This document shows positions 28,301 through 43,300 of a stretch of DNA of 64,000 nucleotides, piece by piece. The DNA is taken from positions 3,090,760 through 3,154,759 of the forward strand of contig OU452205.1 of NCBI GenBank assembly GCA_911728435.2, given 5' to 3'. The translations under genes and the position numbers were made by a program. Each line of letters starts with the position of its first letter. Within the stretch, counting starts at the first letter, position 1. The notes below the pieces were generated by a model. It was not told the DNA's origin and made no database searches. It worked only from the letters and a program-made list of their open reading frames with translations. The DNA comes from Apoderus coryli. Taxonomy: Eukaryota; Arthropoda; Insecta; Coleoptera; Attelabidae.

Positions 28301-31300
28301 GTTGTTAATTTGCAAACCATCCACAAAAAAGGGTGGTTCAACAATGCGAGTGATACGGCAACCATATTTAGTTGACAGGCTTCTAATTACCGAACTTAAT
28401 AGAGAGACTCCTAGTTTGGCTGTTGTATATAAAAACGAATTTGATATGGCTATATCGGTATTCATCCTACAGAGTGCAGATGGGAAAAAAATTAAAGTAA
28501 GTTTGATCGGCCGCAATCAGAAAACAAAATAGATCGCTAAGTAACCCGCCACTGTCTCTAATTGTTATTCGATAATAATTATACAGGGTAATTCAAGTTG
28601 AGAGTCCTATTAATAGATCTGAACTCAGAAAAATAAATAAAAATAGAAATGTCATCTAATTTCAATGTTTGTCTTCATAATATAAAGGTTAATATTTACC
28701 TTTTTAATGACAGAAGGAGTGCATGTAAACAAAAGCCAGTGGCGTAGTATAATTCTTTTGAAATCGTGGTTGTAGTTTCCAATAATAAATACGTACCGAC
28801 GCAGGAACTGTCGCATTTTTTCAAATATAATTTATTAAATAATATAGTCTGGGATTGGAAACACTTTCTATATTATGAAAATATTTATTATTAAATGCAA
28901 AGGTATATAATTATGAATTTTTAATTACATAAATTAATAGTATAGGTATTATGCGATACACCGATATCATATATTTCCGAAATTATGAAAAATACCGTTT
29001 TGTCGAGGGATTTCTGGAACTAGTTGTTAAATCTGTTCCATCTAAATCTGATCTGGATGTGGAAGTACTAAAAATGATAAAAACAATTTCACATAAATTA
29101 ATTGTAAGTAATTTCAATAAAACATAAATAAGTGCTATGAATAGAATATATAGGATCATAATGCCCACTTGCACCACATCCCATATCTTCTCTTTATCGT
29201 AAGGTACTTACTTAAAGGTCTGTGCATATCATTATACATGTATGATGATATTATGCTACTATTTATTAAGAAATTATGAAATATAAAGCATTTTATGAAT
29301 TTACAATTATTTTTGTTTATTATATTACTATCTATTTTGCAACTAGGTGTATAGTATATTTAAACAACTCATGTTAACTACTATCTCTGCAAAATCCCAA
29401 AATTTACGCCATTGTACTTACTTGTGACACGTAACCTTACTCGGAAAATCACTCGACATGCAAACTAAGCACTTTTTCTCCTCATTATTTAAAGGAAACC
29501 CAGTTTTACACACTACAAATGCAGTAAAGTGGAAGAGTCTCGTAAAATTCACTTAATTCGCGTTATAAAACTGTACGAAGCACTACTAACACTCCAGACG
29601 TCAACGTGACGTGTAAATATAAACAAATCCCTGCGCGGGGTAGCCACACATTTATATCCGTAGAACTTTATTTTTGTGAATCATATTATATTTGATTGAT
29701 TTCTTGACGTTAAATATTTTATGAACATGTAATGGAAGCCGAATACAAAAAGAAATATTATAAATATTGTATAGTTCTGCAATGTAAGAACACTGTGACC
29801 AACCCTAATAAAAATTTACACTGGTATGTGAAATACGAGTTCTGATTCTATGAATAAAACGAGCAATTGGCAACAGTGTTAGATTTTATTAGTAAAAATG
29901 TAAAGGTTATGTAGGCTACAAACATTTTTAGCTCCCCATATTATCATATACAGGGTGGTCCAACGAAAAGTTTGCACCTAGCTTTTCTCTTTTTTTTGTA
30001 GTCGAATGCGAAAATGCTCGGACACGTCGATTTTGCTTTTGAGGGGGACACATTTTAAACATATTTTTCGATCTGCGCCTTTAACCCCCTAGCGGGGGTG
30101 AGTAACAACCCTAAAATTTTAAATGGAAAGAGGGGTCTAATGACATATCATTTGAAAGGACACAAAATTGTCTTTCTAATGATACCCTATTTGTCGAATT
30201 TTACTAAAACAGTTAATACGAAAACGACTTTAAAGACATTAAGCCGATAATTTTGGTATTAATGAGAAATACAAATAAGTTTTAATTATTACGACTGAAA
30301 ACAACTACAATCATTTCTAAATTATTTACTTTGAAGAAAAACGGGATTTCAAAAACACTATCTTATTTATCAGAACTAAATTCCTCACTAATCGTTTGCG
30401 TTTTTTGTTGAAATAAAAACTGCAGATACGTGTAGGAAAAGAATTTACACCGTTTATTTTAGTCTTTTCATTGATTCAGTTTGGTTGCTTCTCAAGTTAT
30501 TTTACTTTTACCGTACAAAATGATTTATTCCATTCTAGAACGAGTTGAAATTGTTAAACTTTATTTTCAAAATAATAGTAGTGCTAGACTTACGGCTCGC
30601 TTATTTAATGAGAGACATCCCGATAAAAATGTGAATGATGTGTACGTTGGCAAGTTAGTTAAAAAGTTTGTAGATACCGGATCTGTCTGTAATGTAAAAC
30701 ACCAGCCGCAGAAACCGATCAGAAATGAAGCTGTGGAAGTCGCTGTTTTAGGGCATGTTGAAATGGATCATAGTCAAAGTACCCGTCAACTAGCTGAAGC
30801 CTCAGGTGTCTCCCGTTCGTCTATAATACGAATTTTAAAAGCGTACAAATTTCATCCGTACAAAATCAAATTAGTACAGGAACTAAATGAGGATGATCCT
30901 GATAGAAGGCTGCAATTTTGTGAAGCAATGAGCCAGCGTTTAATTGAAGATCCGCAATTATTATTTAACATTTGTTTTTCCGACGAATGCACATTTTATT
31001 TGAATGGAGCTGTAAATAGGCACAATTGCCGTTACTGGGATGACAGTAACCCACATTTATTCCGTGAGGTTCATACCCAGTATCCTCAAAAAATAAACGT
31101 CTGGTGTGGCATATTAGGAAATCATATTATAGGACCACTTTTTATTCCTGGAAATTTAACTGGTGAAGTGTACCTAAACATGCTTGAAGACACAATTGAT
31201 CCTTTAATAACACAAATAATAGAAGATGACCAAAATCATACTGCTGATCGGCTTTATTTCCAGCAAGATGGAGCACCTCCGCACTATGTGGCTCCTGTAA

Positions 31301-34300
31301 GACAGTTCTTAGATGACCGGTTCCCTGGACGGTGGATTGGAAGGAGGGGCCCAATTGAATGGCCTGCCAGGTCACCGGATTTATCGCCTTTAGACTTTTT
31401 TCTTTGGGGGCACTTAAAAAATAAATGTTTTGCCACGAAGCCCGAGTCCATAGAAGATCTTCGCCAACGCATTACAGAAGAGTGCAGAAACATAACACCT
31501 GATATGCTACAAAATGTTAGAAATAGATTTGAACAAAATCTGTATTATTGTATGGAATCAAATGGGTCACATTTTCAACATTTGTTAATGTAACGTTTTA
31601 ATAAATCAATTTAACAGCTTGTTTACTTTTTTTACAAAGCAATGTTAAAACTAACAAACATTGGAATGTACTAACGATTGCAGGTGTTTTCACTCGCAAT
31701 AATTAAAACTTATTTGTATTTCTCATTAATACCAAAATTATCGGCTTAATGTCTTTAAAGTCGTTTTCGTATTAACTGTTTTAGTAAAATTCGACAAATA
31801 GGGTATCATTAGAAAGACAATTTTGTGTCCTTTCAAATGATATGTCATTAGACCCCTCTTTCCATTTAAAATTTTAGGGTTGTTACTCACCCCCGCTAGG
31901 GGGTTAAAGGCGCAGATCGAAAAATATGTTTAAAATGTGTCCCCCTCAAAAGCAAAATCGACGTGTCCGAGCATTTTCGCATTCGACTACAAAAAAAAGA
32001 GAAAAGCTAGGTGCAAACTTTTCGTTGGACCACCCTGTATGTAATATATGTATATATGGAGACTATTAGTTTCATGAAAAAAAATTTTTTTTAATTTCAC
32101 CGGAAATACTTGTTTTTGGTCATTTTATACATAAATAAGTAGTTTTAAAAAAATGTCTGTCTGTCTGCCTGTATGCACGAAAACGCAAAAACCGCTTATC
32201 AGATTTTAACCAAATTTGGTACAAAAATACTATTGGACATGGCAAGGAGCTGATTAGATTTTGGGAAACATTGAGCGTAGGCAAGGGGTTTAAAAGAGGG
32301 TTCAAAAATTAAAAAAATTCATAGTTCTTAAACTTATTCGAAATACTGCATAATTTTTTACGCATTTAATTGAATATAACCTAAAATATTTAACATAAAA
32401 TATTACACCACATTGGCGTTCGAAAATAGTGTAAAATGAGGTAAAAAATATTTTAAAAAAACGTACTTCTTAAACATAGCAGAAATATTAACTAATTATT
32501 TATAGCTTTAATAGAATATAACCTATAAAATGTGTCATAAATAACTTACTTTCATAGGCGTTCGTAAATAGTGGAAAAGGGGTCAAAATATAAAAAATAC
32601 ATATTTCCTAAACTTATTCGAAATATGGAATAATTTTTTATAGTTGTGATAGAATATAACCTAAAAAATGTTACATAAAACAATTAGTTCACACAGGCGT
32701 TCGAAAATAGTCTTAAAAAAGGGTCAAAAACGAAAAAAAAAATGTTTTTCAAATACACCAGAAAAATTGGCTAATTATATATAGCTTTGATAGAAGATAA
32801 CCTAAAATATGCAGCATAAAATTTTTAGTTACATGTTTAATTTTAATTTATTTAAATCCTTATTTCCAATAGGGACGAAATGTAAACACAAAAATAATAA
32901 AATATCGGTTAATAGGTTAATAAATGCCCGGGACACCTGATCTATTGTGCAGAGTGCAGACAACTTCGACGTCATCTGTCAACCAACAGCCTAACGTGTT
33001 GCCAAGTTTATAACACACATATTAAGCTTTTTATTTTGAGTAAAATAACAAACTCAATGTGTATTGTGTATCGAGCCATATTATGCTACTTTTAATCCTT
33101 GACCGCCGCATGTGCTTTGCACGTGTACACCACGTTCGCAAGAAATTCCTCACAAATTTCTCAGATCAGATTGGCTGATGTGGCATCTCACCTAGCACTT
33201 ACGTAATATTTAATATTTCGCATGATTGAAGTCACATAATCATCTACATTTTCTAAATAAATGTTTTACATTAAATGTTCGGTAAATTGATACACTTGGC
33301 AACATGGCGCTGTATCATAACCTTTAAGCTAATGTCTAATTTAAACTTCAGTTGGGCAGGCGTTCATAGGCGTCGTAAAAAGGGAGTTTAACATGATTTA
33401 CAAAAAAATTATTTTCAGCCTTAATAAAAATGTTGGAAATTTTTTGAAAGGCGATTCTGTTAAATCTTATTTTTCTCTACTTCTAGTTAAAATTTTTGTA
33501 CTGAGTGATAGTTCACCCTGTATAGCTTTCATATAAGATAACCTAAAAAATGCAGCATAAAATTTTTATTTACATAGGCGTTCGTAAATAGTAAAAAAAA
33601 AAAATAAAAAAAATTAAAATGTAAAAAATTTTATATTTAACTAGTTGAATTGGTGTTAAAAATACACGACAAAAATTAATGTTCCATAGGCGTCCGTGAA
33701 AATTCTATAAAAGGGTCAGAAAAAATTTGTATCCGTGATAACTCAAAAACCACTTAACAGATAACCTACAACATGCAGCATAACAATTTTGTTTACATAG
33801 GCGTTCGTAAATAGTAGAAAAGGCGGCAAAATAAATTTTATAATAAAACTAAAAAAAATCAATTAATTTGCGTTCAAGAACTTGGCCTAGATCTGAAATA
33901 TAAAATATCTGCGTATAAATAGTGCCTCCAAAGAGAAGAAAAAGGCACAAAACCCGATACTGAAAAAAAAATAGCAGATGTCTAAAACAAAACAAAAATT
34001 TATTAAATTTAGATAAATGACAAAAAGGTCATAAAATTATTACTTTTACACTTAAATATGGAGAGCTATTCGTGCCTCGTGGGCAACATTTTTGTGATTA
34101 GTTTCTTGTTATGCCACTTCTATTTTTATTTATTTTTCTAAGGTTCTGGAGGACTAAAAAAGGGTTTTTTTTTGAATTTGATATAAAACGATAAAAGGCG
34201 CTTTTTGAAAATATTTTCGCAAGTGCAGCATATAGATTCATCGAGAATTCTTTTGTATATTTTGTTGTTCTTTTAGGGTTGGAAAGACGGAATAGCCAAA

Positions 34301-37300
34301 GCTCAAATTTTATATGCTCAAGCGAAACAAATGAGCTATACCGCAGATGAAAGCCTCGATACTGATTATGGCTTCGATTTTAACTTGGAAAATGATTATC
34401 ATAACTTACAGTTGGTGCCAAGGTCCCCTTTGGCTTCCTCGTCGCGGGCCAGCCGAGTATCCAGTCTTGCGCACAGCCACAGGTAACTGTTGTGTGATAC
34501 AGGGTGAAAATATTACCACTGAACATTTCTTATTATGTCATAGTGGTTCAGTTGAAATGAATGAATCATCGGTCGGCTCAGCAAAGGACCAATCCAGGGC
34601 AATTTCGATGGAGAATGAAAATAGGACCGGTTCAATTTCAAGTGATGAAGGTGTACAACCGCTACCTACAGACAGAAGTCCGGTGTCTCATAAAAATTCA
34701 TTAAAAAATCGCCTATTCCCTAAGACGCCTAATACACTGTCAGTACAACCATACGGAAATTTGGGACAGAGTCTTCCAAATTTAACATTGGGTTCACCCA
34801 ATGTTAGCAGTATGAGTTTGAGCCTCAATCAAAACACACTTTCGGTAAGTAAATGATGGGCACAATTTCAATTAAAGTGTTTAGAGAGAAATTTATGGTA
34901 GGGATACAAGACGCAAGCTTTTCGGGCTATCACTAGTGCATTCTCGAAGGTTTTTGAAGCGGCATTACACCGAAAAATATTTACTCAAATTAAGCATCAG
35001 ATTGATCCACAGCAGCACGGTTTTCTTCCCAGGCCGCTCTACAGTAACCAACCTAACCTGTTTTCTAGAGGATGTATTTCGTACCCTTGGGGAGTGTCTG
35101 CGGATCGATGCGATTTATACAAATTTTTCGAAGGCTTCCGATAGGCTGGATCATTCCCTTGTCCTACGGAAAATGTCGAGGTTGGATTTTCATGAGGATC
35201 TTTTAACGTTTTTTGCGTCCTACTTGTCTGATCGACAACACTATGTCGAATACAATGGTCATAAATCGGAAACTTTCACACCCACCAGCGGAGCGCCTCA
35301 GGGCAGCTGTTTGTCACCATTAATATTTTCTATTTTCATTAATGACATATCCCAGGAACTTACAAGCAACCATTTGATGTTTGCAGACGATCTCAAGTTG
35401 TATCGTGTTCTTCGAGACACTTCGGATTGCGTATTGTTGCAGCGCGACTTATCTAAGCTTGAAGATTGGTGTCACTATAATAAATTGCCTTTAAATATTA
35501 ATAAATGTAAGTTTGTCATGTTTTCGAAATCGCAAACTGTTTTTGAATATCGCTATCAGCTGAGTGACACTGTGCTTGAGTGTTGTGATGTTGTCAGGGA
35601 TCTTGGAGTTTACGTCGACACTGAATTGTCATTTAATTATCATATTCAAAGTATTACCCGAGATTAGTGATATTGAATGTGTAACTAATTTGTATTGTGC
35701 TCTGGTAAGATCTAAGCTTGAGTACGCATCTATAATATGGTCTCCCATTTACCAATCTCATGCAGGACACATTGGATACATACAGCTAGGGTTCCCAACC
35801 GTACTTTAAAATAAAGTATCTTACGTTATTTTAAGTCTCTGTACGTTAAACTTTTACATAGCAATAAAGTACGCGAAAATACTTTATTTCAAACTTCAGA
35901 CGAAATAAAACAAACCAGTTCAAACAATGCATAAAAGTTAAACTGATAGCAACTAAACTACTGTCAACGATAACTGGCTATTTTCACTCAAGTAAATATC
36001 TTTAAATACTCTTAGGGTTATTCTTTCGTAGTGATTGATCTGAATAAGTGAATGTGATTAAACTGAATCTGATTATACTGAACTGAATATTTGGCGAAAC
36101 CGAAAGATCATCTTTTTTGTGATTGTATTTCACTTAACCTCGAAAACTTGTGAAAACAACCAAATCTGCTCTGAAAACTGGAAAATTATTTCTTCCATGA
36201 TATTATTATTCATGTTTTAAACTTTTACAATTTATTGGTTTGATTCGAAATCATATACCTCTCTCAATATTCAATACTTTTAGAGGTTAACTGTTAACTG
36301 AACGAACTAACCGGTACCAAGAGGTTGATCAGTAAGCGGAAAGGGGGGTAGGAATTTTAATCAGTTTGGTAGAAGTGACTGATGTCGAAAGAATACACAC
36401 AATCGTGAATGAACTGACAATTTTCAGATTGTTCACTTAGTTCAGTACGAAAGAATAACCCTATTATTGAATTTTATCAGATAGAACAAATTATAGAAGG
36501 GAAACTAAAGTTGCAAAGACTGAATATAAATATGGACAGCTTATATTCAGAAATAATTACTTTAAAAGAACTATATGGAAAATTGACAGGAAAAAACACT
36601 GGTGAAAAATGGCAAATTATTTTTAAAAAATGTCCAGATGATTTTGTGAATTTAAGAAAAATTGTCAGTTATATACTCTCTGTTCCCGCCACTTCAACCT
36701 TCACTGAGAGGGTTTTTTCAGTGATGAATGCGAAGTGGCGGGAAGAGAGGAACAGGGCCTCTTTAAAATTAATAAAAAACGAGTTACTTATATATATGAA
36801 CCTTAATTTACAATGATGTGAATCCTACAGCATATTCAAAAATAATTCAACCCTACTGAAATGTGCAAAAAGCACTCAAAAATATTCTTTTAAAAATTTA
36901 AATAAATAATACTTTTTTTTATTAGGCTGTTCGTTTTATTTACCATCCCTAAAACCAGATACACGTTATTTCATCCAAAAATAGTTGGCAACCCTGCATA
37001 CAGCGCGAATTCCTTAAATATTTAGCGTTTAAAATTTACGGTAGATTCCCATGTAGAGGATTCGATCATAGAGCACTGCTCGATCGCTTTCAAATGGTTT
37101 CACTGGCTGCTCGCAGAGTGTATGCCGGACAACTCTTTCTGTTTAAGATTATAAATAGCTTGGTGGACTGTTCAAACCTACTCCAATCGTTGAATTTTAA
37201 CATACCGCGCTCCTCTGCGAGGAGTAGCAGACTATTTCACGTTCCTGTTTTTCGTACTAATTATGAATCCAAAGCACCACTACTTCGAGCATGCCAAACA

Positions 37301-40300
37301 CGTAACATAGAAGGATTTAGTCAAGAAATTAACTATTTCAATGAGCATTCTGCGCTCAATTGTGTGTGTTATTATTATTATTATGCAGTTGCTATAATAG
37401 TACTTCTGGATGTAATTAATAATTTTATTTTGTCACTTTTCAATTTTGTTTACGGAGTTGTTTTTGGCCAACAAAAAAGAGCAAGCAACAATGGGAAGAT
37501 GCATTATCATGATGCAAAAGCCCTGTATTAGTTTGCGACAAATCCCGGCTTTGTCTTCGTACAAACGACACATAACTTCCAGATAATATTATTCCTTATT
37601 GACCCTACGGCCTTCTGGCAGAAAATAGTAAGCAAAACGACGACGAAAACACGTCTAACCTACATATCTTTCAGTGTAAAACTTTATTAAAATCTGATAA
37701 ACATGTCAAACAAGATCTCACAACATAGAAAGTTTCGTGGTATATTTCAGCACATCTTCAGCTATATCACTCAAAGATACTGTTAATTTTAAACATATTT
37801 ATTTACTCAACATAAGTTAAATAAAATAATTTACTTATATTCTTCACAATTTAATATAATAATTAATTTCGTCGTTTTCACAACGATATGACAAGAAAAT
37901 ACGTAAATTATTAAGTAAGTAATCTTTGAAAGGGGCCCGGTATCCCAAGGGGCCCGGTACTGCATTCTGCATCTTTTTTATATTAAATACCTATAAATTT
38001 TAGGATTTTTTTTACAATTGTTTGACTTCATTTTCAATTTTCTTTAGTTAGTACGGTACTGCCTATTTAAGATTCCCTGATTCCCCTGCACTGTGCTGCC
38101 CTCTACTTGACTCTCGAGAGGGTAGCACAAAACAGAAACTTTATGATATAGTTGAAAATGTTTACGTGTTTTTGGACACAGCATAAAAAGATGGGTTGTT
38201 TTAAGTAAGTGTTTTGATGACTCTGTTAATAAAAATAAGACGACGTTAACAAAATTAAACCCAATACACAGCACGATGCTTTAGCCGCCCTAAGATGTTG
38301 GTATGTAAATGTGTTAACAGTTTTATCACAAATTATATTGACTTCTTATAACAAAACCGAGGCTGACGAAGCAAATTCTTTGAAAAAAAAACTTGAAATA
38401 TTTGAAACTATCATATTAATCGTTTTGCAAACAAAAATTTTGAAATGTACTGATGCTCTTTCGAAACTACTGCAAAATAATCAGCAAAACCTTAAACAAG
38501 CGTCAAAAATGTTTAATACTGCTCTCGAAAATATTAAAACACTTAGAAATAATTTTGCTTTATTGATAAATCAACACGTCTTAACGTTTCGTTCTCCAGC
38601 TGCCACCATCAACTTTATTTTTTCAAATACAGACCTGCATTTTTATTTGTCACTACCTTTAAAATAAAGTTTAACTGAAGTACGGTTTCTGACGTTTCAA
38701 TTCGATAGTACCTAGTCATTAATTTCGTCGTTTTCACAATGATATGACACAACATACAACAAAACAAACTAAAAATACAAAACGGCTGAAAATTTCAGGA
38801 CGTGTGTACCAACATAGCACTAAAAATTGATATACTGACATTTACAGGTACCTGGGAAGAATGGTGGACAGTTGTTAAGTCCAACGCACAGAGGCGTTTC
38901 GTATCCACCGCCAAGTCCAACTCGTGGCAATTTGAGAAGAAGTTTAGCCATAACACAAAGCAAAAATCCACCATTAATAAAAACGAGGCAAATCAATTCA
39001 GCTTCCAGTATAAGTTCCGCACAACTACCGACAAGCTTTGATTTCGACGTTCCAGTGATTGCAGGTTAGTATTCAACATGTTAACCAACCAGTCAATTAC
39101 CGAAATACATTAAAAAATTACAACCCAAGTGTAGGTAATTTTAATATAAAAAATGCAATAATAAAATCATTAATTACATAATTAACATATTTCTTTACAT
39201 TGTTTACTTGAAATACTCGCATTAATGTCCAAACGGACGCCAGAACATTTGATGGATGATTCTGTTGATAATTAATTTATGTGGACTTATACAGTGAACC
39301 TCGTATTAAAAATAACAAAAAGATCAAATGTTACGCATATGGCTTCTACTTCTGAACCCATTTATATGCACGCATAAATCGTATTGCAGATTTTTCAGGA
39401 GTGGCGTGACATTGCGTAATAGCATGTGACCTCAAGCGACGTCTGTTTGTGCCTTAATAATCATAGATGACGGTATAAGGCCACTGTGATTAATAATTAA
39501 TTAAATGGGACGTTATTAATTAAATGGGACGTTATGCCATATTAACAACTATTTCTTACAGCATTTAACAGCTCAGATCCCTGATGGCGACTTGATAGAT
39601 TTTTATGAAACTCATGTCGCAGACAATTTTATTAATTTCTTTGAATTTCAATTGGTTGATGACAATGCAGTTTTAAGATATATTTCCCAAATTAAGTCTA
39701 ATGCCCTTGGCCCTGATAATTTAAGCATAGAAATGATTTTACTCTGTTGTCCATACATTTTGCCTTATATTATTCATATAATGAATTCATGCCTACTAAC
39801 ATGTACTTTTTCTAATATATGGAAAATATCTAAGGTTGTTCCACTGCCCAAAAGTAATGAGATATTGGATTTTTCCGATCTAAGGCCTATATCTATACTG
39901 TGCAAAATTTTAGAAAAAATTATGTGCTCTCAAATAGTAGACTATTAAAACTTATAATATATTACCTCATAGACAATCTGGCTTTAGGAAGGGGTACAGT
40001 TGTGTGACGGCACTTTTGGATCTAGTTGATGACATTCTACATGATGTAGACCGGGGAAGAACTACTGCTCTTATTCTATTAGATTATTCTAAAGCCTTTG
40101 ATAAAGCGAGTCATAGAATATTATTATCGATACTAAAATACAATGGCTTTGCGGATTCCGCTATTGGGTTACTCAACAGTTTCTTAAGTTGTAGGTTGCA
40201 GTATGTGGAAACCAGCGTGGGTCAATCTGCAAGAGGGGATATTTTATGTGGGGTGCCACAGAGTTCTGTGCTGTCTCTGTTATTTTGTTTATATACTGCA

Positions 40301-43300
40301 AATATTCACAAATGTCTCTTACACTGCACAAACTATGAATATGCCGATGATTGGCAGGTGAGGTTCTCTTTTCATTGTCAAGATGTTGCTGGGGCCGGTC
40401 AATGCATAAACGACGATCTGGATAAATTACTAAATATATCTAAAAAACATCAAATGACAATTAATCCAAATAAATCATTTTTGTTAATATTTGGCAAGAA
40501 CAGAGATGCAATTGGGGACACACTAAATATTGTTATAGACAATAAACCTATCCCTTGTGTATCGGCAGCAAAAAATCTTGGTTTGTATTTGGATACAGAT
40601 TTGCGTTTTGATGGTCATGTCACGGGATGTCTGCGTAAGGCCTACATGAACTTGAAAATGTTGTATCCTCATAGACATTTGCTTAAAGTAAAACTGAAAA
40701 CGACATTGTGTGATTCATTGGTTCTTAGCCATTTTAATTATGGAGATGTAATATATGGCCCTTGTTTGACAGTAGTTAACAAAAACAAAATCCAAAAAGT
40801 TCAAAAATGCTGTCTACGTTATATTGATGGTATCAGGAAATTTGATCCGGTGTCATACAAACTCGCGAATATTAATTGGCTGAACATGGAATCTAGGCGT
40901 AGTTTGCATGCATCCTGTTTGTTTCACTCCATTGTTCTTAAAAAACATCCTCCGTATCTTTACAATAAAATAAGTTTCCGATCGGATGTTCATACATTAA
41001 ATTTAAGATTTAAAGGCTTGCTGTCTCCAACACCACATCGCAGCGCAATTTTTTGAGATCATTTTCATTTGTTGTTTACGCGACTTATAACAAAATTCCA
41101 TCATCGTTTAAAGAGCTGTCGTTGGCCGGTTTCAGAATTGCCTACCGAAAATATTTATTTAAGAAACAGATTTTACATTTGCAAGCACATTAATAAGGAG
41201 TAGAGTTGGAATGAGTGTCTTTTTTTTCTCTTAGATTTTAATTGTTGTCAATCAATTAAAGGAAAATATCTTTGTTTAATTTTAAGAAGAACATTGTTAT
41301 TTGCCATCAGTACACAACCATTAAATATGTTATTTTTGTATGTAACTATGCTTTCTTGGGTTAAAATTTCAAATCAGTGTTAACTGCCTTTTAGCCCATT
41401 TTGTAATCCTTGGCTAAGCTATTTTTAGGTGATATTATGTGACATATTTTTTGTTTTACTGTATTTTTATGTAGCTACTATTATATTGTTGTATTTTTAA
41501 TGTTAATTTTGGGATTACAAATAAACTGCATTATTATTATTATCTCTCGTCTGAGAGTGTTGAAAAAGCCATAGTCACACCAAATTTTGTTTGGGTTTAG
41601 GCTGATTTTAATGGATAAATTAAATTAATTACTAAAATTGTTCCGCAGTTAATCAGTCCGTGCGAAAAATTAAATTCAGCTTTGATCATCCACTCGATAA
41701 AGATTTGGATGCTCATTATTTCCTAAATCCATTTATTTTTTCGTCTTTCATGAACTGAGAGAAATCGAACACTGAAGAACTCGTCGAGTTACAAGCTTGA
41801 CTTTCCATCATGACAAACACAAAATCTATAATAAAAAATGACAGTATGTGAGATTTTACCGATGTGACAAAACGTGACCTCACGTGACGTGATAACAGTC
41901 TGCTTGCACCTTCACATCACCTCACCACACGACTAGTTGAGAATCCTACATCCATCCATTGACTTTTAACTAATAAATACTAATAAATACAAAAGAGTAT
42001 TTCAAGTGAACAATATTATTTAAATAATCTAAACTAAAAAGCACGTATAACAAAATATCTGATAAAAATATTTTTCTTATCACTTCGTCACGGCACTAGA
42101 AGAAGAACACAATGAGGCAACGTAATAGCATTTATTGTGAGTCTTAGTATTTGTATGTCACAAATATGGAGTTATAGAGATTTTACCTCAACTTAATTCT
42201 CAATAGTTAAAGTTGTACCTATTTATCGAAATTGATTTTGAAAAATTAACGCACAAATAAAATTAAGTAAAAGTTACATCTAATTAAGTATAATGTAGTA
42301 CTGTTTTGGTTTGTTCCAAAGTTGTATGATTATGGTTCAAATATGACCAACCCTGTTACCGATATATTAATTGATTAATTTGAATTCTTAGGATAAGATA
42401 GGATTGGTCAGGTGTCTATGACTCCACTGATGTTGATCGGTCTTGCGGCGCTTTATGTCAGATTCTGGATGATATATTCCAGATGTGTGTTCCATTTAAG
42501 GTAGGGCGTGCCAGACGGTTTCCGGTTTATTTTACTAGGGAAATAATTGATAACATTTATAAGAAGGAGAAGGCGCATAGAGATTATCGGAGGTTTGGTA
42601 CGGTCTATTTTCGTAATAGATTTAATTCACTCCGTGGATTGATTAAAGGTCAAATTAAGGATGCATTGTGTGCTTATGCTTTGAACTGCGAACAGTCAAT
42701 TAAGTCTAATCCCCGCCAGTTTTGGTCGTATATGCATAACAAACGGAGTAGTTCTAGAATTCCTGGTTCCATGTCGCATGAAGACACCATTTTTAACTCA
42801 CCGCAGGACATAGTGAATGCTTTTTCGAAGTTTTTTCATAATGTTTATGTGAATTCCATTCCCGTGGTTGATGCAGTTGCTGGCGTCGTGGACGGTGAGG
42901 CAGTTGATATTTTGGACATCACACTCGATGATGTTGTCAAGGCTGGTCGGTCGCTTAACAACAAGCTGACCTGTGGTACGGATGGCATCCCGAGTTTTAT
43001 CGTGAGGGATTGTATTCCTATTTTATCGTCTCCATTACTACATATTTTTCGGTTGATTTTTAAATCATCTAGCTTTCCTAATTGTTGGAAGACAGCTAAG
43101 ATTATCCCTATCCTGAAGTCCGGCGCGTCATCTATTATCAGTAATTATAGACCAATCTCGATCCTCTGTAATTTCTCAAAGGTGCTTGAGATCGTCATTT
43201 ATAACAAGGTGTATCCACAGATTCAAAATAGATTTTCGAATAAACAACATGGCTTTTTGAACGGGCGATCGTGTACAACTAATCTTGCCGTGTTCTCCGA

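Noticed and set aside
31142..31493. Minus-strand ORFs within the long-TIR transposon
   Set aside because: Antisense shadows of the transposase.
34347..34856. Single 169-codon ORF as one exon
   Set aside because: It reads through a 61-bp intron (34483-34543) and in the first part is out of frame with the real exon.
38311..38667. 118-codon ORF as a host gene
   Set aside because: The wording matches hAT-type ZMYM1-like transposases and the upstream frame is broken.
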